In this document: positions 43,426 to 52,949 of the stretch, piece by piece | Position numbering within the stretch: the first letter of the stretch is position 1 | Layout of the letters: the number at the start of each line of letters is the position of its first letter | NCBI GenBank assembly: GCA_036346205.1 | Contig: JARFJB010001947.1 | Coordinates: 238,501-302,500, forward strand | Direction of reading: 5' to 3' | Length of the DNA: 64,000 nucleotides | Source: Vesta saturnalis | Lineage: Eukaryota; Arthropoda; Insecta; Coleoptera; Lampyridae | The notes under the pieces: generated by a model | Databases searched by the model: none | What the model saw: the letters and a program-made list of their open reading frames with translations, nothing else | Told to the model about the DNA's origin: nothing | Program-made: the position numbers and the translations under genes

Positions 43426-43776
43426 TGAGGACGTTTAGTTGAATAAATTCAATATTTTTCTGTCTATAGCTATTATAACAAAACGCTTGCACAGGTCGAT
43501 TTTATTTTCAATTACGCATCGTACTCTATTATTGAAGTACGAATGACGTCATCACTTTCGCGTACATGACGTCACTATTATTTTTTAAATAGAACAACAT
43601 GTTTTTCTCTACATTTTTAAATTCTACATGTACACGAAAGTGATGACGTCATTCGTACATCCAATAATAGAGTACGATGCGTAATTGAAAATAAAAATCG
43701 ACCTGTGCAAGCGTTTTGTTATAATAGCTATAGACAGAAAAATATTGAATTTATTCCAACCTAAACGTCCACACTG
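43423..43776. mobile_element. 354-bp palindromic MITE (MITE-like 2)
   Basis: Starts CAGTGAGGACGTTTAG and ends with the reverse complement of CAGTGTGGACGTTTAG, both next to TA. The arms are about 130 bp and nearly perfect, leaving a loop of about 90 bp, so single strands would fold into a long hairpin. Each arm holds AATGACGTCAT, a perfect CRE-like octamer context. CAGTG ends and TA flanks place it with Tc1/mariner-type MITEs. PLE B resumes just after it. Confidence 0.8.
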
Positions 43777-43784
43777 TATATATA

Positions 43785-44723
43785 TGGACGACTTTTAAGA
43801 CCAAGCGATATCCGAATTCGCAGAGAAACCGAGGATGTGGCTTAGATACATGGACGATACCCTCCTAGTTTGGCAACACGGCAAGCATAAGCTAGATGAA
43901 TTCCTAGATCATCTAAATAGCCGCGCACCCTCCATAAAATTCACAATGGAATTGGAGTCGAAACAAGAACTGCCATTCCTGGATGTGCTTGTACCCTTTC
44001 ACGACAAGTGTATACAGGAAACCTACCCACACGAGGTGGTACCTACACTACAACTCCAATCACCACAAAAACATGAAGTTAGGCGTGGCAAAATGCTTGT
44101 ACGATAGAGCAAAAACAATATGCTCAAAACAAGAGGACCAGAACAAAGAAAAAGGAAATATCGCTAGAACGCTCAAAGAAAATGGCTACCCCGATCTGAT
44201 ACATAACCTAAACAGGGAAAGGGTAACCGAAGAAGAAGAACCTAAATATAGAGCGATAATACCATATATACAAGGTACCTCAGACAAATACAAGATACGC
44301 ACTGCCTTTAAATCGACCAGAACGCTAAGGGAAATCCTCACCAAAACCAAACCATGCCATGAAGATCAGAATTCCAAGAATCGTGTATACAACCTACGAT
44401 GCGAATGAGGCAGAGCATACATAGGAGCAAGCAGCAGACCACTCAAAGTGAGAACGCAGGAACATAAGAACAACGTCCGCAAGGTCAAAACAGAAAGATC
44501 AAGAATCGCCGAACATGTCTGGAACGACGACCACCGCGTCCAATGGGATAACATACAGATAGTGGCAAAAGACGAGAACACAACTCGTAGACAACTCAAA
44601 GAAGCCACATACATCGCACTAGTAGAAAATCCAATAAGCCAAGCTAGTGTAGAAATGAAACCAATATGGATTCCAATAATGCGCGAAGAGCTTAAGCGCA
44701 ATAAACTTGCGCAACCACGAAAA

Positions 44724-44727
<4 letters not shown>
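43785..44727 (+). pseudogene. PLE B ORF, second RT half and endonuclease
   Basis: Resumes with tyrosine and MDDF, then LRYMDDTLLVWQHGKHKLDEF (RT motif C at 43850), LPFLDVL, and YRKPTHTRWYLHYNSNHH. The linker KYKIRTAFKSTRTLREILTKTKP precedes the nuclease. YNLRCE-stop-GRAYIGASSRPLK is the zinc/GIY-YIG start, with the second Cys codon turned into a stop. The end has EHKNNVRK, AEHVWNDDHRVQWD, EATYIALVENP and PIWIPIMREELKR. The frame then runs into a (TA)n tract. Two or more frame changes are present. Confidence 0.8.

Positions 44728-44728
<1 letters not shown>

Positions 44729-44780
<52 letters not shown>
44729..44780. repeat. (TA)n microsatellite between PLE B ORF end and its terminal repeat
   Basis: 52 bp; absent from the corresponding place in PLE A, so it arose in this copy. 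Confidence 0.95.
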
Positions 44781-44783
<3 letters not shown>

Positions 44784-44788
44784 TTGGA

Positions 44789-44857
44789 TTCTCAGTGGCT
44801 CAGCGGCAAAGGTGTCAGACTAGTAAGTGAAAGGTACCAAGTTCGAATCTGAGAGTA
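44789..44857 (+). other. tRNA-like segment in right terminal repeat of PLE B
   Basis: TGGCTCAGCGG (44796-44806) fits the A-box consensus and AGTTCGAATCT (44840-44850) the B box. The start and end (TTCTCAG, CTGAGAG) are nearly complementary, like an acceptor stem, but the T stem pairs poorly. The left repeat keeps only the B-box half because of the junction with PLE A. Confidence 0.5.
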
Positions 44858-44932
44858 GTTAAATGCTTGAGAAAAAATTATATATAACGTATGAATTCGA
44901 CTCAAGTAGGAAAACAGTCCTTCTCAGGACTA

Positions 44933-44962
44933 AGCCTGATGACGGATGCAGAAACGTCGCGC
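44933..44962 (+). ncRNA. Hammerhead ribozyme-like motif, right terminal repeat of PLE B, shortened
   Basis: CTGATGA and GAAAC-GTC are kept, but the hairpin between them is shortened to CGGATGCA, so helix II cannot form properly. It looks like a damaged copy of 36318-36358. Confidence 0.5.
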
Positions 44963-45109
44963 TCAAAAGCAAAACTGTGGAAATAGGCCGATCAACTCCA
45001 CTAATAGGAAACCACAATTACAAAACGCTTATAATACAGAATTATTTTATTATTATAATATTTATATACAACATATACATTAATATAATGCAGAATAATA
45101 ATAACCTAC

Positions 45110-45250
45110 CTGTATAATTAGTGAAGGATAGTTTACCCATAATTTTAGCTTTACCAATATCTACGCCGCCTTCATAAACCAGCGCAATTTGTTCAATGCA
45201 CTTCTGAAGATTATGCACCTTCTCATCCGTTAGCTCTTTGACTAACCTCT
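45110..45250 (-). CDS. Candidate host internal exon (141 bp)
   Basis: On the minus strand TATATTTCCCCAG precedes base 45250 (acceptor with pyrimidine tract) and the segment ends ACAG|GTAGG at 45110 (donor). It is 141 bp, a multiple of three, and only one phase is open: RLVKELTDEKVHNLQKCIEQ..., then IALVYEGGVDIGKAKIMGK and LSFTNYT. The balanced amino-acid composition differs from every nearby AT-rich frame. I do not recognise the protein. The PLE pair then lies in the intron downstream of this exon on the minus strand. Confidence 0.5.
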
Positions 45251-45824
45251 CTGGGGAAATATAGGATGTTCTTATGTTTCTACCCCTACCTTTCTACTAA
45301 ATTTAATGTTTATAATCATAATAATTTATAGCCTATATTTATATTCAATAACCATATTGGAAACTTTTAACACAGGCCTGAAATTACCTTCGCCTACTAA
45401 ATTTAGGTGTTGTAGAAGATCTATACTATCTAGAGTGTATTATGAATAACTAAAGTTATATGCCGATTGCAAGTAGTATTTATTTCGAATTTTTATCAGT
45501 ATATTGAGAATGTGGTTTCCGGTTTCATTGTTATATAAGAAAATAGTCACCTGGATGTAGAAATATTGCTCAATTATTCAATTGAAATCATTATCTCCCT
45601 TAATAGGAATGATATAGTTTACACATAAACTTTAAATAGCGATCATAAGAAAACGGATATGGCTGTGGTCTGATTATTTTCATACATTGTAATATCTTTT
45701 AGCATCGCAATGACTAAATTTTTTAAAGATTTTTTTACACAGAATACATATGTATTAGCTTTACTAATACTTTGAGAAGGATTCTATAGCAGACAAAAAC
45801 CTGCGAATTCTAAGTTGTGAAAAT
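45251..45824. other. No recognisable features (probable intron)
   Basis: AT-rich. Immediately upstream of the candidate exon on the minus strand; nothing else seen. Confidence 0.4.
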
Positions 45825-46700
45825 ATTGCAAACGTTCAATATAATTTTTATTACTAAATGCATTAATTACGTATTTATTCAATTTTAACAAAAGATTATA
45901 TGTAGTATGTGCGCCGAAAGTTGTTTCTCTATTACTTCAAAACAATAATAAAATAATTATTTTAATTGTAAAATATAAACACTGTAACTAGTTCTGTACC
46001 TGTAAAATTTAAGTACATGCAGTAATTACGTATTTATCAACATTATTTTATTATTATTACTTCAAAACACTGCAACTAATATTTTATTTTATTAACAATT
46101 AGTTTTAGAATGCGCACCGGACATTGTTTCCATCTCAACTTCTCGAATATGTTCTCCTTTTAACTGCCGCATCTTACTTCAACCGAATGAATGGAAGCTA
46201 CTCCCGATTCATTGTGACGTCAGCTTAAATATCTTAGTAATTACATATTTATTTACTGCAAACTTTCAATATAATTTTTTTTATATATGATTTTATTTAT
46301 AAATGCAAATAGTTTTAATTGTAACGCATAACATCAAAGCCTTTTTCTAATTTTTAATTGTAAAATGTACGGTATTCCATTAGAGTAAGAAACCATAATT
46401 TACAGGATGTTATTAAATGATAAAATTTGCTTCCTTAGAGTTTATATTTATTATAAAATTCAATTAAAGCAGATGATGATGATGATTTAAGGATTTAACT
46501 GATTGCTGTACATTGTTTTAGAATTAATTCAAAAATGTAGTTACATGTTTATCATCAAATGCAGTAATTACGTATTTATCAACATTATTTTATTACTATT
46601 ACTTCAAAATATTGCAACTAGTATTTTAATTGTAATTACATATGGTGATATGCGCGCCGGATGTTGATCACTCATTACTCATTGTGACGTCTGCTTAAAT
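45825..46700. repeat. Diverged tandem repeats
   Basis: The phrase GCAGTAATTACGTATTTATC recurs at about 46018 and 46560, with a related form near 45862. CATTGTGACGTC-GCTTAAATAT recurs at about 46208 and 46684. CAATATAATTTTT blocks recur at about 45838 and 46268. Spacings of about 430 and 540 bp suggest an old duplication with indels. No coding sense. Confidence 0.55.
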
Positions 46701-46740
46701 ATTTACGTTTATATCACACTTTTTAAGTTTCATATCTAAA

Positions 46741-47300
46741 ACCGTGATAGCTCAGTTGGTTATATGGATATGCAATGTATTCATATCTTAACTTACTCGA
46801 GTTCGAATCCCGGTGCAAGCGAATTTTTTCAGGCTTTATACTACAACCGGAAGCTCCTCTTCAACAGCGACAAACAAGATGTCTGCAAGGCCGCGCAGAT
46901 TGCGATATCTCAACAACGCGGCGCCGGAAACCAACACACCAGAAGCCGCTGAGGGCCTCTAAAGAAGCCCCCCTACCGGAAGCCATTGAAGACGTCCAAG
47001 CCGAAGACTCCGGAGGCTACTGAACAATTCCAACATGGCGGCCACGTCTCTCATTGAACAGCTACTGAGCCAACCCCCTTCCTGAACTCAATAAGGCGCG
47101 GGGCCCATTGTCGTATCCAATTAGCTTTACGTCATTGCTCCTTCCGGTAGGAGGATCTATGCCCTCTTCTCCCATTGGTCCTACAACCACAAACTTCCAA
47201 GTGGTGCCGGGGCTTAAGTGCTGGCTCACGTCACTGATTGGTGTGACGTCACTTCCTGATCTAGAGCCCGCTTAGTCTTACTACTTTACTGGTGTGACGC
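46741..47300 (+). mobile_element. tRNA-like headed, GC-rich SINE-like segment
   Basis: GTGATAGCTCAGTTGG fits a Pol III A box and CTCGAGTTCGAATCCCGG a B box about 50 bases later, so the first 80 bases resemble a tRNA gene. The cloverleaf is incomplete. The following 480 bases are far richer in G+C and CpG than anything nearby. They include GTGACGTCA twice near 47240 and CCAACATGGCGGCCACG at 47028. No second copy is present in the window, so the SINE call rests only on the head; a host regulatory island is the alternative. Confidence 0.4.
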
Positions 47301-48424
47301 GTTTAATATATTACAGATTTCCTGTAATTGTTCCATCCATAACTTTCCTAACTGATACTATAGATGTCCTTACTATACCATAATTCACTTATATTTCAAA
47401 TTCTTCAAACACTTATGATCTATCGTGCATACCAAACGGGAGATAAGAATAGCAATTTGATTGAAAATAATTTTTGGTTATTTTTCTGTAAAAATTTTGC
47501 TAATTTCGATTTATTGGGAAAAAAGGCACTGCTCTAAAGGTCACTAACACCAAGGTAAAATTTATTATTGTTATCTCTCTCGAGGACTGATTTGTCATAG
47601 CTTATTACATGCCTCCAACCATACTTCAACTTATTTCAACTTCAATTCAATCCCTACCTTTTTTCTACCATTATCTTGGCATCCTTTTCCCTCTTCCTTG
47701 CTTACTGCTATATCTTAAGCACCCACAATGTAGGCGTTCTGAGTACTCACATTCCCTACATGGTTTAACACAATAATTACCTAATACGGATATCCTAGGC
47801 TTGGCCATAGGTCGGATTAATTTTGTATAACATTCACTTGGTACAGTTGGTACCGTACACTTATTTAATTACGAAAGAAATTAATTAATAAGAACATACC
47901 TACGCTTACTCGAATAATTCACACACACACACGCACGCACGCACGTACGCACGCACGCACGCACTACTTTTCTATGCTTCAACCCCTTTTCCTATACAGT
48001 CCGTATTTTAAGGGATATTTCCTATTCTCTGAGGACCCGATATTTGCTGTTGATTCCCGATCTGTGTAAGATCCGATAATTACGTTTATCGCCTAAGGAA
48101 TCTGTGTAAAGACCCGATAATTATGTCTCTTGGTTAAGTCGTGTGAGACCCGATAATCTTGTTAGGCGCAGAATTTGTGTATAATTTGCGTTGTTGCCAA
48201 ATTTTATGGACTGTTACAACGTAATTGGCGGGCATTGTTGTATCGCGTTATCTTATCTGACGGGTTTATGTGCTATGATACATTTATGTTTGGAAACTTC
48301 AATTTATAACGTAAAGTATTATTATTATTATTATTATAAGTTTTTGTCATGAACGAATAAGTTCACAGGTAAATATGTAATTAAAAATTATTATTAATTT
48401 TATTAAATACATAAATAAAAAGTT
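47301..48424. other. No recognised genes; short repeat runs
   Basis: Includes a CAC/CGCA-type microsatellite (47921-47963), a recurring GACCCGATA phrase (48030-48155, four or so copies of '(a)gacccgataatta') and a (TTA)n run near 48320. The GACCCGATA repeats are spaced irregularly, about 35-50 bases apart. Confidence 0.5.
47921..47963. repeat. (CA)n/(CGCA)n microsatellite
   Basis: CA units grading into CGCA units. Confidence 0.9.
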
Positions 48425-48498
48425 TACCTCGAGTAGGATTTGAACCCACGACCTGTACTTTGCTAGAGTACCGCGCTAACCAACTGCGCCATCAAGGT
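48425..48498 (-). tRNA. tRNA-like gene with complete cloverleaf, anticodon AGC
   Basis: The 74-nt minus-strand sequence folds fully. The acceptor is ACCTTGA/TCGAGGT (one G-T pair) with discriminator A. The D stem is GCGC/GCGC, and the anticodon stem is GTACT/AGTAC with loop CTAGCAA. The variable loop is AGGTC and the T arm is GTGGG-TTCAAAT-CCTAC. A box (TGGCGCAGTTGG) and B box (GGTTCAAATCC) are good, and a T5 run lies a few bases downstream as terminator. AGC would read alanine, but the G3-U70 pair that alanyl-tRNA synthetase needs is absent (C3-G70). It may be a tRNA pseudogene, a SINE head or an unusual tRNA. Confidence 0.6.
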
Positions 48499-49346
48499 TC
48501 AAGCCCCAATCGTTGTAAATTTTGTCTTTATGTATGTAAAACTGATGTAAATTCTAAATATAATGAGATTACTATCAAATTACTTATGTTAATGAAATGT
48601 GAGCCTGCAATATCGCAAGGTAATTATAAAGTAATGTGTCTACTTTCTTTTGATGCGTTCGCATAACTGTGTTATTTACGTAACTCAACTGCTAGATGTT
48701 TATTGATTAGAATAACATTTTAAATCTGAAAATTTGTAATTAATTGTAATCAGAACTGAAGTCAAAAAAATTGTAATATTACCTAGTCAATTTCGATTAT
48801 GCTGAAAGAGGCTGTTAATTGCGTGATTTGAATTGTTATGCTGCATTTTTTCTTTCTATGAATTGGACATATTGTGATTATGTCAAATAAGCCTTAACTA
48901 TTGAAGTTCTTTACATATATGCAACTAAGTGGAATAAATCCATTAAGAATTTTAGGTTACATAAGAAACAAATAACAGAGTGTTGGGAAGAAAGGAATGT
49001 TTACACCTTTCTAAATAACACCAAGAAAGAAGCTTAATAAAGTAAAATACCGCGTCTATCAAACATTCTACCAAAATATAATAAATACGTGAAGATAATG
49101 TGGAAGACAATAGGTTCTGGGTGATCTGTTACATTTTAAACCCCCCACTATCTCGCTTAATCAAAAAGATATCGAAAAACTTTATATACCAAAGTTATGC
49201 AGTTTTTAATGAAATTTTATGTCGCGATATCAGAAGAAACCAAAGAACGTAAATGACAAATATTTATTGAACCTTTTTTTTCCAATGGAGCACTCTGTAT
49301 ATTTTACGCTATTCTGGTAGAAAATTTTCTTCTGATTACAATTATA
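48499..49346. other. No recognised features
   Basis: AT-rich. A string CTCTGTATATTTTA near 49302 could be a transposon end, but no partner was found. Confidence 0.45.
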
Positions 49347-49763
49347 CAGTGTCGGTTTAAGTCTCTCCTCTATTATGTGAACCATAAAACTGAAATTACC
49401 AAAATATTGAGAAACCGAACTATATTAAGATGTTACTACTGATTAATGAGTTTCAACCCAAAAACGCCAATTAATGTTTTGAGGTTTTTGGGTTGAATCT
49501 AATAAATTACTAGTAATATGTTAATCTTGTTAATGCAGTTGAAAAGGACTTGAAACGAGCTTTCAAATGAGGTATTACTTGCCATATGATCGTATTTAAA
49601 ATTATGTTACAAAATGGCGGCTGTCCGCAATTTTTAATAAATAATTAAATAATTGCGTCACTGAATACCATCAAAAAGGTTGTATATGTGCCTTAGTTCG
49701 GTTTCCCAAAATTTTATTTATTTTAGTTTTATGGTTCATAAGTTGAGGGGTTTACGAGCACTG
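49347..49763. mobile_element. 417-bp MITE with TA target
   Basis: The left arm starts CAGTGTCGGTTTAAG and the right arm, reversed, starts CAGTGCTCGTAAACC. Both continue with TATGTGAACCATAAAACT / TATGAACCATAAAACT and GAGAAACCGAACTA / GGGAAACCGAACTA. The arms are about 75 bp and the element is flanked by TA on both sides. The interior contains the direct phrase 'aacccaaaaa' facing its own complement (49455-49495), forming a second small hairpin. No transposase; a Tc1/mariner-type MITE. Confidence 0.8.
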
Positions 49764-50389
49764 TATATAGTTTATGTGGTGTATTGCAAACTGATATTGT
49801 AAATAATTACGATTATTAAATATTATTACTAATTATTAACTAAAGTAACTAGCCATCAATGAATTTAGTAAAGATGTTCCGCTGTTTTCTTCTATACATC
49901 GTTGATGTTCCGTTTTGAATTTGTCAACCACCTTGCTTATCCAGTATGTATGGTTATTATTAATAATTATTAATTATTATAAATATTTCATTGACGACGC
50001 GGGCTTGAATTTCTAATATATTGTCGCTTTGATTAAAATATATTTTGTTTTTTAATGTCCCCCAAGATGTGTCAAATCGGAACCATTTGGCGGCCATAAG
50101 ATATAATTCAATGTTTACCAGTCCAAACATCGAAATTGGCATTCAAACGTCGAGTTACCTCAATAATGTTGTGCAGCGGTACACAATCTTATTGCCAAAT
50201 TACGGTGTTAAATACCACATAAACTGCGCTTAGATATAATTTACACAGGGTGTATGAGATTGATTGAATTGCATTCTACATCTATTCTTATTAACATTCC
50301 AATACCTAAGTTCTTTTCTACTACTACTACTAGTTTATCTTTATTTGCTTATTTTTTACAATAATGCAAAGTATTCTAATTTTACACTT
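49764..50389. other. No recognised genes
   Basis: AT-rich, with ACAGGGTGTATGAG at about 50245 resembling a DNA-transposon end. It may include the 3' untranslated tail of the following R1-type element. Confidence 0.4.
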
Positions 50390-52270
50390 TCAAATTATAC
50401 TATTTACCTCACACAGTCTGTCTTTTCACTTCTGTCCCCTCTCTCTGTTTTCTCCTTTTCAAAGTTTCTTCCGTCCACTCCACTCCTGCTCCCGTTTCCT
50501 TTAGTGTTTCTTCTACACGCCTGTCATACTCCCTTAACTCCCTACACTCTTTCATCATATGCCACATATTCTCCATGCCTTCCCCTCATAATCTGCAATT
50601 TAATTCTTCCTCTCTTCTCCAATACTTGTTTCCTAACTCTTGATTACCGCGTCTGAACTTCGCTATCATTCTTTTCCTTCCTTTCTTCTCTTCCCCTTTC
50701 AGACACTCTGGTATCCCTTCTCATTTAATATTGCCATACTTTACGTTGCGCTTTGCTTCTATTATTTTTTTCCATCTTTCTTGCTTTTGTACATCCATGT
50801 CTCTTCTTATTATGTCCTCTCCTACCCTCACTTTCTCTCCCTTAATCTCTCTACTTCTACCCTCGCATAAACATTTCTTTTATAATATTCTTCTCTGCTA
50901 TCTTGAGCGTATTTCACTCTCCCTTCCTTTGTCCCTTTCCAGCATGCCTGTAATATTTTACATTCCCTTCTATCTCTCATTTCGTCCTCATACTCTATTG
51001 CCCTTCTTCCCGCTTCTACTATTATTTTTTTCCCTGCACTTTTTTTCTTATAATGTACCCCGGTCTCTCCTTATCCAGCCCCAATACCCATTTCCAATAT
51101 TTTTCCTGTAGCCCTTCCACCTCTTTTTACTCCTTCCACCCTCACACTTCTGCCTCATATAGCACCACACTTTTTATTACTTTATCAAATAGCAGCTTCG
51201 TTTTCCCTAAGTTAATTCCAATCAACCTCTCCCTCACGCTCCACACTTGTCATATTAATTTATTCCCTTTCCTCACTCTTTCCTTTATGTGTTCCCCATA
51301 CTTATTATCCTGTATCAACGTATATACCAGATATGTGAATTCCTCTACCTTCTACACTTTCTCCTCCATCCATTTCCACTCTTCGCTTTCCCTTCTCCTC
51401 CCTCCTTTCTAAATATCAACATCTTTGTTTTGTTTGTGTTTACTTCCAGTTCCTTTCCTTTTATGTATCTTTCCAACGTCTTCATCATCTTTTTCATTTA
51501 TTTTTCCTATTTAGCCACCAACACTACCATCTGCGTGCGCCAGCGACCAAACTTTCGGTTTCTCTACCCTCACTCCAGCAGTCTGCTGTCCTGTTAATAT
51601 TTCTTCCAAATCCCCCGTATATACCGAGAACAGGTTTGGACTCAATTCAGATTCCTGTATCAGGCCCTCCCTGTGACGAATTCATTACTCACCTCCCCAT
51701 TCACTCTCACACTACTTCTCATTTTCTCATATATCTCCTCCATACTTTCAAGCAGTGTTTCGTGTGTTGTTCTCAGGTATTCTCATAGCTTTTCCCTGTT
51801 CACTGTGTCGAATGCCGCCTTTAAGTCTACAAATAATTCTACTGTTTTCCCGATTTTCTTATCTAATTCTTTATTTTCCAAGTGTTTCAAAATATATACG
51901 TTATCTATCACTCTTCTTCCCATCCTGAGCCCAGTACTGTATATTTTGTATGCCGTGTTCATTACTGTCACCCCCCTATAATTTTGTACTTATTTTATGT
52001 TCCCTTTTTTGTATACAAGGCATATTACTCGTTCTCTTCATCTCTCTGGTAAGCTTTCCCCTCTCCATATTCTGTTAATTATTTCCATTATCCTTGTTGC
52101 TACCTTTTCCCCTCTACATACCCAACCTTCTCCTTGTCTTCTTGTCTTCTTCCGTCGCTTACTTTTTTTTACTTCCAATATTGCCTCTCTTACGTCCTCT
52201 TCTTTTATTACTTCCCCTTCTTGGTCTACTTGGAAAAGTTCTCTTCCTTGTGTTGATAATAAAATTAAAA
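50390..52270 (-). mobile_element. R1-type non-LTR retrotransposon, second copy, decayed
   Basis: Minus-strand coding remains match the 27447-28958 family. They include YWKWVLGLDKERPGYIIRKK near 51060, EYYKRN near 50880 and the RT block LFVDLKAAFDTVNREKL at 51800. The copy reaches farther 5' than the nested one, into the RT palm. Its plus strand is strongly pyrimidine-rich, which produces long misleading frames there. Confidence 0.75.
50440..52270 (-). pseudogene. R1-type ORF2 remains (RT and C-terminal domain)
   Basis: The frame 51971-51783 gives YKIYSTGLRMGRRVIDNVYI and LFVDLKAAFDTVNREKL, the RT motif A with its Asp. Other frames give the motif B region near 51680, then an altered AHAD in place of FADD (51535). 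Next come ERYIKGKELEVNTNKTKM, KLLFDKVIKSV, WKWVLGLDKERPGYIIR, EDEMRDRRECKILQACWKG and a broken RFRCGN/Cys-His tail near 50600. Stops and frameshifts are frequent. Glu/Lys/Arg-rich composition agrees with the other copy. Confidence 0.7.
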
Positions 52271-52949
52271 TTACTTTTCTAAATAGCTTAACTATTTGTA
52301 AGTTAAACCCTAATCGCTTTATTATTTGCTTAAACCGCCACAGTCAGATTAAATTACTAACACTTGGGTGCGATCAAAAACCTAAGTTCTTTAATTTTTT
52401 ACTTGTATTTCATGCCTTTTTGTTAAGATCTGTTCGGAATTAATTGAAAAAAAATAATTAAAATCGATTCATTGGTAAACATAGTTCAATCGCTACAGTT
52501 CAAGTGACATTTCGAAAATTTTTAAACTAGGTATGGGAAAATTTCTATAAGTCACTTGCTATGCTTTAGTAGTAGATAACTTTACTTCTCTATGTCACTC
52601 GCTTTCTTTTAGTAGTGTACCATCTAGAAGTGTGTTGACTAAGATTAAAAATATATTACATTGTTGTAGGTACTGAAAAATTGTATTCCCAAGTTCCCAA
52701 GTGCCCGCTGTATTTGTATAAGAGATGCTTTCATTTTTTTCTAGAAATCACACAAATCACTGATCACAAGATACATAGTTGTTTTATGTTATTCTGCATG
52801 AAGTTATACCCTTATACAGAAAAATCTCAACTCTGCTACACTTCAGATTGATTAAAACCTATAATTTGCAGAAATCCAGCAAATTTCTTCAGACAAAAAA
52901 TGTTTGAATATTAGTTTCCTTTTCGTTTGCCGGTATCTTGTGAGGTCAT
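52271..52949. other. No recognised genes
   Basis: AT-rich spacer between the R1-type and Jockey-type relics. The last part probably contains the Jockey 3' untranslated region. Confidence 0.45.

Larger units (their letters stand above)
38460..45045 (+). mobile_element. Penelope-like retroelement B (PLE B), with terminal repeats, split by a 3.8-kb insertion
   Basis: Both ends carry the same roughly 230-bp segment (38465-38690 and 44800-45045) with tRNA-like and hammerhead-like parts, that is a pseudo-LTR pair. The ORF lies between in plus orientation. The RT is interrupted at the codons for NIY/M by 39990-43778. The left repeat has lost its first part at the junction with PLE A. Confidence 0.8.

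Noticed and set aside
46764..47023. Two overlapping plus-strand ORFs of 62 and 82 codons
   Set aside because: They begin inside the tRNA-like head and follow GC-rich low-stop sequence; no protein family is visible.
50264..52443. Series of long plus-strand ORFs rich in Phe, Leu, Ser and Pro (also 27549-28767)
   Set aside because: They are the antisense of the purine-rich coding strand of R1-type elements, whose protein motifs read on the minus strand.
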